From MTP4 sp9310u (GTDB lineage Archaea > Halobacteriota > Methanosarcinia > Methanosarcinales > Methanosarcinaceae): 36,977 nucleotides of DNA. Made by a program: the position numbers and the translations under genes. A model generated the notes under the pieces. The model did no database searches. It saw only the letters and a program-made list of their open reading frames with translations, and was not told the DNA's origin. The stretch covers positions 1 to 36,977 of the forward strand of contig DAOUSW010000021.1 of assembly GCA_030627005.1 (NCBI GenBank). Reading direction: 5' to 3'. Below are positions 25,580 to 33,367 of this stretch, one piece after another (position 1 is the stretch's first letter; every line of letters begins with the position of its first letter).

Positions 25580-26785
25580 TTATTCTTTTGCAATCTCCGC
25601 AAGTTGCCTTCCGAGTTCCCTGCACATCTCCAGGTCCGATTCGTCTGGCCTGTACCTTACCTGGATACCCGGTTCGAGGAGCTCCACTCCTGAGTTTTTC
25701 AGTTCCTGTTCTATGGTTTTTACGGCACCTCCCCCCCAGCCGTAGGAGCCGAAAGCAGCGGCTTTTTTCTTCGGGGGGCGCAGGCCTTTCAGGTAGGCAA
25801 GAAAGTCCCCGACGGAAGGAAAGATTCCGTTGTTCAGGGTGGGGGAGCCAACAGCAAAGGCTGCCGAATCCAGCATCTCTTTCATGATGTGGTTCCGGGT
25901 ATTTTTCCGGAGGTGCAGGAGTTTTACCTCCACTCCGGCTTTCCGGGCGGTTTCTGCAATTTCCTTCGCCATTATTTCGGTGCTGCCCCACATGCTGTCA
26001 TAGATCACGAGGACTTTTTCCCTTGCCTTTCCGTTTGCCCAGGCGGTATAGGCTCTCAGGATTTCGTCGAGGTCCCGTTTCCAGACCACGCCGTGAGATG
26101 GAGCGATCTGTTTTGGGGAAACCCCGTACTCTTTAAGCCTTCCCAGGTAGCGGAGAAGGGGCACCCCGAAGGGCATGAGGATGTTGGCGTAGTACTCGGC
26201 GGCGGCGGGGATCAGGTCTCCGACTTCATAATCATAACGTCTGGAAGTGGCAATGTGCTGCCCGAAGGCATCATTTGAAAAGAGGATACTGTTTTCTATC
26301 AGGAAAGTCTCCATGCTGTCAGGCCAATGGAGCATGGTTGCTTCCAGGAAGACCAGGGTTTTGCTGCCCAGAATCAGCTGGTCCCCTGTCCGGACAATTT
26401 GAAAGTCCCAGTCGTCGCAGCCAAATGGCTTGAAATAGCCGTCCAGAATGTCCCTGCCCCTCCTTGTTATGAAGATACTTGCATCCGTGTGCTTCTTCAG
26501 TTCCGCCAGGGCTCCTGCATGGTCCATTTCCATGTGGTTTACCACTATGTAATCGATTTTTGCAGGGTCAATGATCTCCCGGATGCGCTCCAGCATCTCC
26601 CCTGCAAAATCGGCCTTTACGGTGTCGATGAGGGCTGTTTTCTCCCCTACTACCAAATAAGCGTTGTAAGTGGTTCCTTCCGGTGTGGTAAAACCGTGAA
26701 AGTCCCTCCCGTTCCAGTCAATTGCCCCAACCCAATAAACTCCTTTGGCAAGCTCCACGGCTCCGCCTCTTTCTCCACTTTCCAT
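25580..26785 (-). CDS. fprA: A-type flavoprotein, F420H2 oxidase (FprA/FpaA family)
   Basis: A 401-aa flavodiiron protein. The N-terminal metallo-beta-lactamase-like domain has diiron ligands His84-x-Glu86-x-Asp88-His89 (NHMEMDHAG), His153 (MLHWPDS), Asp172 (SNDAFGQH) and His231 (PSHGVVW). A flavodoxin domain from about residue 258 binds FMN (IYDSMWGSTE, FGSYGWGGGAVK). In methanogens this family reduces O2 to water with F420H2. No rubredoxin domain is fused. A GGGGGG ribosome site lies five bases before the ATG. It is the last gene of the redox-defence block, 81 bp after the ferritin-like gene. Confidence 0.92.
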   Translation of the reverse strand: MESGERGGAVELAKGVYWVGAIDWNGRDFHGFTTPEGTTYNAYLVVGEKTALIDTVKADFAGEMLERIREIIDPAKIDYIVVNHMEMDHAGALAELKKHTDASIFITRRGRDILDGYFKPFGCDDWDFQIVRTGDQLILGSKTLVFLEATMLHWPDSMETFLIENSILFSNDAFGQHIATSRRYDYEVGDLIPAAAEYYANILMPFGVPLLRYLGRLKEYGVSPKQIAPSHGVVWKRDLDEILRAYTAWANGKAREKVLVIYDSMWGSTEIMAKEIAETARKAGVEVKLLHLRKNTRNHIMKEMLDSAAFAVGSPTLNNGIFPSVGDFLAYLKGLRPPKKKAAAFGSYGWGGGAVKTIEQELKNSGVELLEPGIQVRYRPDESDLEMCRELGRQLAEIAKE

Positions 26786-26866
26786 GCCAACCCCCCGGAA
26801 AGATTCCCATTTTCCGATCCTGCCTTTTTTCCGATTCTACTTATTTTCTGATTCTGCTTTATTTTT

Positions 26867-27373
26867 TCAGGTCTGCATCCTGAATTGCGTAATAGATTCC
26901 AGGTAATTGTCAAGCATATCATAATGGACGCGTTCGTACTCTGCCAGCATCTCGAAGAACTTTTTCTGAGCTTCTTCCTCTGAATTCTTAGCCAGTTCCA
27001 TATAGAAATACTCGCTTTTCCTCTCGTGCCTCATGGCTGCGATGAGGACCCCACTTGCTCCCAGCTCCATCTGGCCGTAACTGGTTTCACTTTCCACGAA
27101 CTCCGGGGTAAAGGACTGGCCGCTCGGAATTTGGATTTCTATTTCAGGGAGCTTCTTTGTATCCCTGTATTCTTCAAGGTAATGCAGGTGTTTTGCTTCT
27201 TCATCTGCCAGATAGGTATAGAGGTCCTTTAACTGGATACTGTCCGTGGTGGCGGCTTTCTCAAGGTAAAAGGTTCTGGCTTCTTTTTCCCTTTCTGCTG
27301 CAAGGGCTATGGCTTCATCAAGGTCTTTGAGCTTGCTTACTTCATCAACGACTTCCTGGGATGCGTATTTCAC
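26867..27373 (-). CDS. ferritin-like / rubrerythrin-type di-iron protein
   Basis: A 168-aa four-helix protein. Helix-borne Glu/His motifs fit a di-iron site: AEREKEARTFY, EEAKHLHYLEEY, MRHERKSEYFY and EYERVHYDML. There is no C-terminal rubredoxin domain, unlike classical rubrerythrin. It may act as a peroxidase or in iron storage, with electrons from a partner such as a flavoprotein or desulforedoxin. The GTG at 27373 is chosen over a TTG at 27412, because GGGGGT lies nine bases before it and nothing convincing precedes the TTG. It sits between afpA and the flavodiiron gene on the same strand. Confidence 0.8.
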   Translation of the reverse strand: MKYASQEVVDEVSKLKDLDEAIALAAEREKEARTFYLEKAATTDSIQLKDLYTYLADEEAKHLHYLEEYRDTKKLPEIEIQIPSGQSFTPEFVESETSYGQMELGASGVLIAAMRHERKSEYFYMELAKNSEEEAQKKFFEMLAEYERVHYDMLDNYLESITQFRMQT

Positions 27374-27447
27374 AGTTATTTTACCCCCTTTATACGGTGT
27401 TTTTTGGTTCAACTTTTCTTCCGGCTTCCGATCCCCTGTCGGTTCCT

Positions 27448-28020
27448 TTAAATTTCCGGTTTTTCCATCCCCAGGAGGTCATAGATGTCATAAGGACTTT
27501 TGAGCAGGGTGATGTTTTCCATCTGGGCCAGTTTCTCCGAGTTGGTAACATCTATTTCTCTCATTGTGAGTTCAAAAGTCCGGCCTGTGGGTGCGGAAGT
27601 CTTTACCGTGCCTCTCTTCTGGTCAACGGGCAGAATATAGATGGGAGTCGAGCCCTTTGCCGTCTGGGACACCGCATTCGTTACCAGGGTATCAGCAATT
27701 CCATGGACGATCTTTGCAACCGTGTTGGCAGTTGCCGGGGCTACCAGGAGGAAGTCGTAATACCCCATCTGGAGAGGGCCTGCAATGAATGGTGAGTTGG
27801 GTCCCGCATCCGTCTTGAAATTGGGGAAGTCCCTCTGGATCTTGTCCCAGAGGTGATACCATTTCATCACGGTCTCCCCTTCCTTGGAAAGGAACACCAT
27901 TGTTTCGACCCCTGTCCGCTTTTTGAGATCTACCATCGTGTTGTAGGTCTCTATCATCTGGTCACCCGAGCCCGTGATGGCCCACGCGATTCTCTTGATC
28001 TTTTTAGCTGGCACTTCCAC
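27448..28020 (-). CDS. afpA: archaeoflavoprotein AfpA
   Basis: About 190 aa, a flavoprotein-fold (decarboxylase-like) FMN protein of the AfpA family first studied in Archaeoglobus, an electron carrier between ferredoxin and iron-sulfur flavoprotein. Motifs are IKRIAWAITGSGDQMIE at the N-terminus, the PFIAGPLQMGYYDFLLVAPA flavin-binding segment, and ANTVAKIVHGIADTLVTNAV. Start codons are crowded after GAGGAG: the GTG at 28032 is too close, while the TTG at 28023 and the GTG at 28020 are well spaced; I use 28020. An isf gene lies upstream on the same strand, as expected for partners. A 25-bp tandem repeat begins 44 bp upstream. Confidence 0.88.
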   Translation of the reverse strand: MEVPAKKIKRIAWAITGSGDQMIETYNTMVDLKKRTGVETMVFLSKEGETVMKWYHLWDKIQRDFPNFKTDAGPNSPFIAGPLQMGYYDFLLVAPATANTVAKIVHGIADTLVTNAVSQTAKGSTPIYILPVDQKRGTVKTSAPTGRTFELTMREIDVTNSEKLAQMENITLLKSPYDIYDLLGMEKPEI

Positions 28021-28063
28021 CAAACAAATCACTCCTCATATATAGTTTCATTAATTTCTGTTT

Positions 28064-28213
28064 ATTTTTGATCGGCTAATTATGTTATATTTTTGATCGG
28101 CTAATTATGTTATATTTTTGATCGGCTAATTATGTTATATTTTTGATCGGCTAATTCTGTTGTATTTTTGATCGGCTAATTATGTTATATTTTTTATCGG
28201 CTAATTATGTTAT
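28064..28213. repeat. six 25-bp tandem repeats upstream of afpA
   Basis: The unit atttttgatcggctaattatgttat repeats at 28064, 28089, 28114, 28139, 28164 and 28189, with a partial seventh to about 28225. Unit 4 has two changes and unit 6 has one. The array fills the promoter-proximal space of afpA on the minus strand. No ORF runs through it. Confidence 0.92.
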
Positions 28214-28317
28214 ATTTTTGATTAGCTTGAATTTAAATTCAAAATCAGGTATTTATTGTTAAAGGGGCGCCGGTTTTCAGGTATATCCGGGTCAGGATTT
28301 CTGGCTTTAATCCGGTT

Positions 28318-28435
28318 TCCCATTTTTCTTCCCCTTTTGCCTCTTTTTCCCCTTTTGCCCCTTTTTCCCCTTTTGCCTCTTTTTCCCTTTTTATCCCTTT
28401 TCCCTTTTTTTCTTCCTTTTATTTCCTTTCTTTTT
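28318..28435. repeat. polypyrimidine/polypurine tract with 18-bp units
   Basis: The plus strand is almost pure C/T over more than 100 bases. The core is three 18-bp units (ttttgcctctttttcccc and variants) at 28335, 28353 and 28371, with degenerate flanks. The tract overlaps the end of the isf coding region and sits in the isf-afpA gap. Confidence 0.8.
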
Positions 28436-29087
28436 CCGGTGGTTTGGGCTTTTCTGAGGGTCCGGCTTTTTTCACCATCTGTGCAGTTTGGATGAATTTT
28501 TTCATGGTTTTTCGAAGGCTCCGCATCCCCTCCGAATCTTCGGAAACTCCTTCTTCCCCTTTGTCCTGAGACCAGAATGTAGCCCCTAAGTTGGCTCCGA
28601 AAGAACCTCCCCCTACCGGAATCATCTCATTTATTATGTAGAAGTTGTGAATAGTCTGGAGTGCAGGCTCCTGCCCTCCTACCCGGTCCCCTCCATCGGC
28701 AATCCCCATTCCTACCTTATTCAGGAAGACTTTCGGGTCTTTTGCAACCATGGCCCTTACCCGGTCCATGATTGTCTTTGTCTGGGCACTGATGGTCCCC
28801 TGGTAGACTGGGGTCCCGATGATCCAGGCATCCGCCCACATCATCTTCTCGTATAATTCGGCCGAGATGTCGTCTTTGTGGACACAGCCCTCTCTTTTCT
28901 TGACGCAATAATCGCAGTGAATGCAAAAATTCAGCTTTTTCCCTTTTGCGGAAAAATAATCGGTTTCTGCGTTGTATTTCTCCCTTGCAATCCGCAAGGC
29001 TTCCTGGACCAGATAATCGGTCGCCATTTTTCTAGGGCTCCCGGAGATCCCCAGAATTTTTATGCTTTCGGATTCAGGTTCGGCCAT
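28419..29087 (-). CDS. isf: iron-sulfur flavoprotein
   Basis: A 222-aa NADPH-dependent FMN reductase-fold protein with a compact [4Fe-4S] motif, Cys55-x2-Cys58-x2-Cys61-x6-Cys68 (FCIHCDYCVKKREGC). FMN loops are ISGSPRKMATD and TPVYQGTISAQTKTIMDR. Isf proteins of methanogens take electrons from ferredoxin and are implicated in O2/H2O2 reduction. It is about 30 residues longer than the roughly 190-aa Isf I know. The extra C-terminal tail (EKPKPPEKERK) is encoded by the purine-rich tract at the gene end, so it may be a recent low-complexity extension. Confidence 0.9.
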   Translation of the reverse strand: MAEPESESIKILGISGSPRKMATDYLVQEALRIAREKYNAETDYFSAKGKKLNFCIHCDYCVKKREGCVHKDDISAELYEKMMWADAWIIGTPVYQGTISAQTKTIMDRVRAMVAKDPKVFLNKVGMGIADGGDRVGGQEPALQTIHNFYIINEMIPVGGGSFGANLGATFWSQDKGEEGVSEDSEGMRSLRKTMKKFIQTAQMVKKAGPSEKPKPPEKERK

Positions 29088-29247
29088 GTCCTCTCACCAG
29101 CATTTTCTATTAATTATTGTATATCTTCTGGAATATATTGAAATACACTCTATAAGTTTATACATTCTGTTATATATTAGAGTATGCTCTGAGTTTCTCT
29201 TTTATTCTTTTTTTACTGGGTCTTTATATCCGGGTTATCTTTTCCAC

Positions 29248-30645
29248 TCACCCTTTTAATTTTTTGTAAACTACTGCCAGGAAAATGGTTGCCAGTATTC
29301 CTGCTGCCCCTATTTCCGGAATTCCCGGACTTGAGGTCTCGGTTTCAGGGTAAGTTGCCATATCTATTATCGGTACGGTATAGGTGCCTTCTCCGAAGAG
29401 CTCGTCGATATGTTTCTGGGAGGCCGAGCGGTAGTGCAGGACCGATTTTATGGTGATTGGGTTTGCGGCTCCTTCGGGCATAACAAAGGAATGGTTTTCC
29501 AGCACCGAAGTTTTCGGGGAAATCCTGTTATCGTAAAGGATGCTTTCTGCTTCCCATACTTTTAAAGTAGGTTGTCCTTCGGAATCCGCAAAGACCGTGT
29601 GGTAGATTGTTGCTTCCGGGTCTATTTTTCCTTCTTCTTCCAGGGTTCCGGAACGGTAAAGCTCTTTCCCGTTCGCGTCTGTTGCAGTAATCTCCAGCCA
29701 GATTTCCCTGTCTTCAGTAACCCCACTTGGGATTTTATGTCCTGCCCCGGTGTTTTTTATCTCCACTTCAATTTCCACGGTTTCCCCGGCTTCGGCTGAT
29801 TCCGGGGCTTTTACGTCCAGAGCCGCGGCATGCTGCAGGTATTCTATTGCCCTTTTTTCATGCCTGCCTTCTCCGAGGGCATCTGTTACGAAGGCGTTCC
29901 CCCCCACGAAGTAGTGGGTATAAACATGCTCCCTCTCCGGGCCGCTTGAGGCAGCTTTTCCAGGATTTGCTTCATATTCGACAATCCCGGGGGTCATGTG
30001 GCAGTCCTGGCACTGGACTCCTTCTTCAGCGTACGGGCTTTCTTTCCACTCCGTGTAGGTGGCGGCAAGGGTCAGGTTATTGGCTGGGTGGTAGATATTG
30101 TGGCACATCCCGCAGTATTCGGATTGCGTATAGAATTCGTGGGCTTCGACTTCATGGGCAGGGGACTGGGCATCCGTCCTGCGGCCCCATTTCACATCCC
30201 CGGGGTCGAGCACGTAGGGGGCGTTTCCTATCCCTTCGCTTTCAGCGACAGCGTGGCAGAAATCGCACTGGACCCCTTCTTTTGCGACCTCGCTCAGTCC
30301 CGAACCGTCCAGGGGCGGGATTTCTTCAGAGACAAGCCCGATGGGCGTGTGGCAGCGGGAACAAAATCCTGCAGGGAGCCCTTCTGCTTCCGCAGCAGTG
30401 CCGTATTCCTGCAGCATCGCCTGGTAAAAGAAATCCTCATCGGAGTTCGAGTGCATGGACCCGTCCCATTCCCCGAAAGAGTTTCCATGACAATTGGAAC
30501 AGATTCCTGACTTAGAAAAATGGCCCGCCGCAAAATCCCCGGGTTCGCTTTGCTCCGCAGCCGCGGGGAATGTCCCTGCGAGTCCTGCAATATAAAAAAA
30601 GGTAAATAAAATGGTAATTAGAAGTCCCGGCTTTTTCACCGTCAT
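29248..30645 (-). CDS. pentaheme c-type cytochrome, membrane anchored
   Basis: About 465 aa. A signal peptide (GLLITILFTFFYIAGLAG) is followed by five CxxCH heme sites: CSNCH (residue 49), CSRCH (95), CDFCH (127), CGMCH (178) and CQDCH (212). A beta-sandwich-like domain follows (VEIEVEIKNTGAGHKIPSG), then a C-terminal membrane helix (GAAGILATIFLAVVYKKLKG) preceded by SSPGIPEIG, a PGF-type sorting or anchor tail. It should face the cell exterior and carry electrons. It resembles the pentaheme cytochrome I recall for Methanosarcina acetivorans (MA3739). The ATG at 30645 directly follows GGGGGG, so the GTG at 30639 may be the true start. It begins 27 bp after methanoferrodoxin, probably cotranscribed. 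Confidence 0.88.
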   Translation of the reverse strand: MTVKKPGLLITILFTFFYIAGLAGTFPAAAEQSEPGDFAAGHFSKSGICSNCHGNSFGEWDGSMHSNSDEDFFYQAMLQEYGTAAEAEGLPAGFCSRCHTPIGLVSEEIPPLDGSGLSEVAKEGVQCDFCHAVAESEGIGNAPYVLDPGDVKWGRRTDAQSPAHEVEAHEFYTQSEYCGMCHNIYHPANNLTLAATYTEWKESPYAEEGVQCQDCHMTPGIVEYEANPGKAASSGPEREHVYTHYFVGGNAFVTDALGEGRHEKRAIEYLQHAAALDVKAPESAEAGETVEIEVEIKNTGAGHKIPSGVTEDREIWLEITATDANGKELYRSGTLEEEGKIDPEATIYHTVFADSEGQPTLKVWEAESILYDNRISPKTSVLENHSFVMPEGAANPITIKSVLHYRSASQKHIDELFGEGTYTVPIIDMATYPETETSSPGIPEIGAAGILATIFLAVVYKKLKG

Positions 30646-30671
30646 CCCCCCCTGGTTTCCTGTAAGGTTTT

Positions 30672-31157
30672 TCAGGCTTTCCAGGCACACTTCCTGCCTT
30701 CGCCTTCCTCTCCGGACATGACCTCAATTTTCCTGTCTGCCTCCCAGATCCCGTGGATGTTGCAGTGTTCCCGGGCGTACAGGTTCGTGATCACGGACTT
30801 TTCTCCGCACTCTCCGCAGATGTTCACTCCATGTATAGTGCAGGTTTCAATTTCTTTGATGGCAATCAGGGCCTCATCAGCTTCTACCCTGAAAGTGGCT
30901 CGTGCAGTCTCATCGGATGGCGACAGTTCTTTGCGTCCCACGAGCTTGTTGCGCAGATAGAGCTCAACCCATTCGATGTAGTGTTTTTCCTCCATCACAT
31001 GGGGAATGCTGCCCACAGTCACAGTGACCTCGAAGGGCTCTCCTGCAATTACGGTTTCGGGAGCTTCAATTACGGGTACGTGTTTCTTTTCACCCTCGGT
31101 CAGGTTTTCAGGGTCAACCGGTTTGTTTACTTTTTCTTCAGCTGCAATTTCGGCCAT
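30672..31157 (-). CDS. methanoferrodoxin (superoxide reductase with extra Fe-S cluster)
   Basis: A 161-aa protein. The superoxide reductase centre shows KKHVPVI (His26), SIPHVMEEKHYIEW (His53, His59) and HCNIHGIW (Cys132, His135). Extra cysteines at 106, 114, 117 and 157 (TCTIHGVNICGEC and RKCAW) fit the [4Fe-4S] cluster that defines methanoferrodoxin, described from Methanosarcina mazei, which reduces superoxide to peroxide. The usual HPM of SORs is HVM here. GGAG lies eight bases before the ATG. It heads a pair with the pentaheme cytochrome, a possible route of electrons. Confidence 0.9.
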   Translation of the reverse strand: MAEIAAEEKVNKPVDPENLTEGEKKHVPVIEAPETVIAGEPFEVTVTVGSIPHVMEEKHYIEWVELYLRNKLVGRKELSPSDETARATFRVEADEALIAIKEIETCTIHGVNICGECGEKSVITNLYAREHCNIHGIWEADRKIEVMSGEEGEGRKCAWKA

Positions 31158-31689
31158 GGTTTTTTCTCCATTTTATTTTTCATTTTCTATTTTTCATCTT
31201 GAATATTCGACTTTTTATACAAAAGTTTCAGTTTTCACTCTTCTTTTCTATTATTTTTCTGAGTGTAACCGGGGGAATCCATGGGTGGATAATAAAGTCC
31301 TGAAGGTTCGGATGTAAAGCAAGCTCGGGTTCGTAAACATAGTCCGAAATCTATTAGTGGACACAAAGGCCTAAAGGTCCAGAGGGGACAGTTTCCACTA
31401 TCCCATGGTGTCTTCCATACCTCCGTTTTTCAAGGGCTTTTTAATCTGCGCCCTGTAAACAAATGTCCCCTGAAGCAGGTCCCCACTGCAAAACTTACCG
31501 TGACCAACGTAGATGCGTTACAGGAACTGCTTGCTTCTTGCTTTCCCGGCCGGCTCTCGCAAAGAGTGCTACTTTTTAATTTCTGCGGACCAATCTTCCC
31601 ATTATTTCCCCATTTATATCCAAATTAATGTCCGCATTCAGATCCGTGTTTATTTCCACGTTTCTTATTTTTTCAGCTTTCTTATTTTT
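31158..31689. other. gap without an intact gene
   Basis: No defensible ORF. On the minus strand, frames around 31380-31560 contain gene-like fragments broken by stops (for example GDLLQGTFVYRAQIKKP), which may be a decayed gene I cannot name. The 31200-31260 stretch is T-rich on the plus strand and may hold the methanoferrodoxin promoter. Confidence 0.35.
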
Positions 31690-31945
31690 TCAGCTTACTT
31701 TTAAGATACTATACTTCTCCCTAGTCCCGTGGATGTTGCAGCGTTCTACAGCTCTCAACTCTGCTTTACCTGCAAGGGTGCTGTCGATATCCACTTTAAA
31801 GGTGGATTCGGCTTTTTCCTTGGAAGGGGCCAGTTCTGCTCTTCCTGCCTGTTTGCCCTGGAGGTAGAGTCCGACCCACTCGATACAGTGCCTTTATTTC
31901 ATAGGGTGTGGGATCTCTCCCGTCACCCAGTTCCCCTCTATCGAG
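31690..31945 (-). pseudogene. decayed superoxide reductase (neelaredoxin-type) remnant
   Basis: Read on the minus strand, one frame gives VTGEIPHPMK, then TAA, then RHCIEWVGLYLQGKQAGRA, and later RAVERCNIHG before a stop at 31690-31692. The His ligands (HPM, RHC) and the Cys-x2-His ligand block are kept in the right order and spacing. The in-frame TAA sits exactly between the two His ligands, and no N-terminal start or His motif survives. It lacks the Cys insertion of the adjacent methanoferrodoxin, so it derives from a plain SOR. It follows the AhpD-like gene on the same strand. Confidence 0.75.
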
Positions 31946-31954
31946 CTTTTCTCT

Positions 31955-32305
31955 TTATTTTAACAGCTTTAGAGCTTCCCTGCATGCTGAGATTGCGGGA
32001 GCACCCGAAGTTATGAAGATGACGTCCATGGTTTCCATGATCTCTTCTTTGGTGGCTCCGTTATTGAGGGCATTTTTCATCTGAGCCATGGTACAGGCTT
32101 CGCACTGTTTGGAAGCCACAACCGCAAGGGCCATCAGGCTTTTCACCTTTGCCGGGAGGGCACCGTCGGACAGGAGTTTCTTGTTACAAACTCCGTATTT
32201 GTGCACGAACCTGGGATCAATATCTTTAAGGGTTTCCAGAATTCCCGGGGTAAACCCGAGCTTTTCCCCCATCTCTTCTACTAACTTTTCTGCTTGTTCT
32301 GGCAT
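31955..32305 (-). CDS. carboxymuconolactone decarboxylase / AhpD-like protein
   Basis: A 116-aa small helical protein of the CMD family. The redox motif is Cys68-x2-Cys71 (SKQCEACTMAQ), but the position normally held by the AhpD His three residues later is Gln75. It may therefore be a thiol-disulfide protein with altered proton relay rather than a standard alkylhydroperoxidase. A perfect GGAGGT lies seven bases before the ATG at 32305, which excludes the GTG at 32320. It lies between DUF2180 genes and the SOR remnant in the redox-defence block. Confidence 0.85.
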   Translation of the reverse strand: MPEQAEKLVEEMGEKLGFTPGILETLKDIDPRFVHKYGVCNKKLLSDGALPAKVKSLMALAVVASKQCEACTMAQMKNALNNGATKEEIMETMDVIFITSGAPAISACREALKLLK

Positions 32306-32451
32306 TATACTTACCTCCACTCGATTTTAAGCATTGAATGCAAAATTATTAATTACTATTTATTTAATCAATATATAGGTTCTCCGGTGGGATGCCTCCG
32401 GTTTTTTCATTCCTCTGCAGGCTCCCTCTCCGGAGGTCGTCTCCTTTCCAA

Positions 32452-32676
32452 TTATACACAGAAACCTTCTTCGAGAATCGTATCAACACATTCCTTACAC
32501 AGCATCCTGGGCAGAGGCTTCTTTAGCGTCTTGTGGGGCAGCGGATAACCTCCTCCCTTCAAAGGCACATCAAGTTCCTTGACGTGGTCCATACATACGC
32601 CTTTTCCGCATACGATGCAGATACTCACAGCTTCGGTATCTTTCCCTTCCTCGTCACAGTCATAACACTTAAGCAT
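32452..32676 (-). CDS. DUF2180 family zinc-finger-like protein
   Basis: A 74-aa protein. Cysteines at 4, 7, 20, 23, 28, 60 and 63 plus His31 (CYDCDEEGKD, CIVCGKGVCMDH, LCKECVD) give a treble-clef or B-box-like metal-binding layout typical of DUF2180, a family of methanogens with no assigned role. GAGGTGA precedes the ATG at 32676; earlier in-frame codons are not used. It is a tandem paralog of the next gene upstream, 26 bp apart. Confidence 0.82.
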   Translation of the reverse strand: MLKCYDCDEEGKDTEAVSICIVCGKGVCMDHVKELDVPLKGGGYPLPHKTLKKPLPRMLCKECVDTILEEGFCV

Positions 32677-32702
32677 AAAATCACCTCTACGGACTTCCTG
32701 CC

Positions 32703-32933
32703 TTAACAAACCTCGTCAAACAGGCAGTTTTCCTTCAGCGCTTCATGGCAGGGAACACAGACAATCCTTTTGATGTGTTCGATGTCTGGCTTCAGCTCCA
32801 TCGGATAGTCACCTTCCCATACCGGGGTTTCCTCATAGATCAGATGGTCCTTGCAAACCCCTCTCCCGCATGCGATACAAACCCCGACGGCATCCGTGAC
32901 CTTGCCTTCTTTGGCACATTCATAGCATCTCAT
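32703..32933 (-). CDS. DUF2180 family zinc-finger-like protein
   Basis: A 76-aa protein sharing the Cys/His ladder of its neighbour: Cys3, 6, 19, 22, 27, His30, Cys59, 62 (RCYECAKEGK, CIACGRGVCKDH, VCVPCHEALK), with extra Cys70 and Cys76. Both paralogs keep an E/L-x-P-V/L-x-x-G-x-YP segment between the metal knuckles, so the fold is conserved. GGGG lies seven bases before the ATG. It may sense metal or redox state, or act as an adaptor, but that is inference from context. Confidence 0.82.
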   Translation of the reverse strand: MRCYECAKEGKVTDAVGVCIACGRGVCKDHLIYEETPVWEGDYPMELKPDIEHIKRIVCVPCHEALKENCLFDEVC

Positions 32934-33238
32934 CGCTTTTCCCCTGATTAAAAAGTTCTTTCGAATTTCAGATTCTTTCAGATTTAAATGGTCTAATGGA
33001 TCTGTTTTTCAATCCGATCAATCTTCAGGTGGATCGGTTTTTCAATTAGACCCGTATTTTAAAAGGAATTTATCGTCGTGAACGATTTAGAGCAATTCTC
33101 CTAATAATAGTGCAAACGTGTCTCAAAATAATTTTTCTCAAAATAATTCCTGTCGCGAATTATTCTTATGAAGGCACTACTTTATGCGGGCGCTCATACC
33201 TCTAATTTTCCGGGCAGATTTAATTGTTTTCGGGAAGT
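32934..33238. other. gap with short direct repeats
   Basis: No gene seen. Two small direct repeats occur: ggatckgtttttcaat at about 32999 and 33031, and tctcaaaataattyy twice at about 33121-33150. They lie upstream of the DUF2180 pair and may be regulatory. Confidence 0.35.
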
Positions 33239-33367
33239 TCACTCTTCTTCCACACTGGTCATGTCCTGCCCGCAGCAGACGAGAGTCCCGCCTCCAGCTT
33301 TTGTTACGACCACTTCGTTACCGCAGATTTCACAGCGGTATTTTTCCCCTACAGCCGAAACAGCCAT
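33239..33367 (-). CDS. desulforedoxin-like Fe(Cys)4 mini-protein
   Basis: A 42-aa ORF. RCEICGNEVVVTKAGGGTLV followed by CCGQDM is the desulforedoxin or desulfoferrodoxin N-terminal domain signature: Cys-x2-Cys then adjacent Cys-Cys, which hold one iron. Stand-alone desulforedoxins are about 36-40 aa, so the size is right. GGGGGTGA lies about eight bases before the ATG. In desulfoferrodoxins this domain is fused to a superoxide reductase. Here it is separate but in the same block as methanoferrodoxin, so it could be an electron donor. It begins the minus-strand redox-defence block. Confidence 0.82.
   Translation of the reverse strand: MAVSAVGEKYRCEICGNEVVVTKAGGGTLVCCGQDMTSVEEE

Noticed and set aside
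28064..28213. CRISPR-like array
   Set aside because: The 25-bp units are contiguous with no unique spacers, so it is a plain tandem repeat; no cas genes are nearby.
29727..30515. A 262-aa plus-strand ORF opposite the pentaheme cytochrome
   Set aside because: Very Arg- and Pro-rich shadow of a gene with five clear heme motifs; no family signal.
31300..31560. Possible transposase or gene relic in a gap
   Set aside because: Short gene-like peptides occur in two frames with stops, but none matches a family I can name and no terminal inverted repeats are visible.
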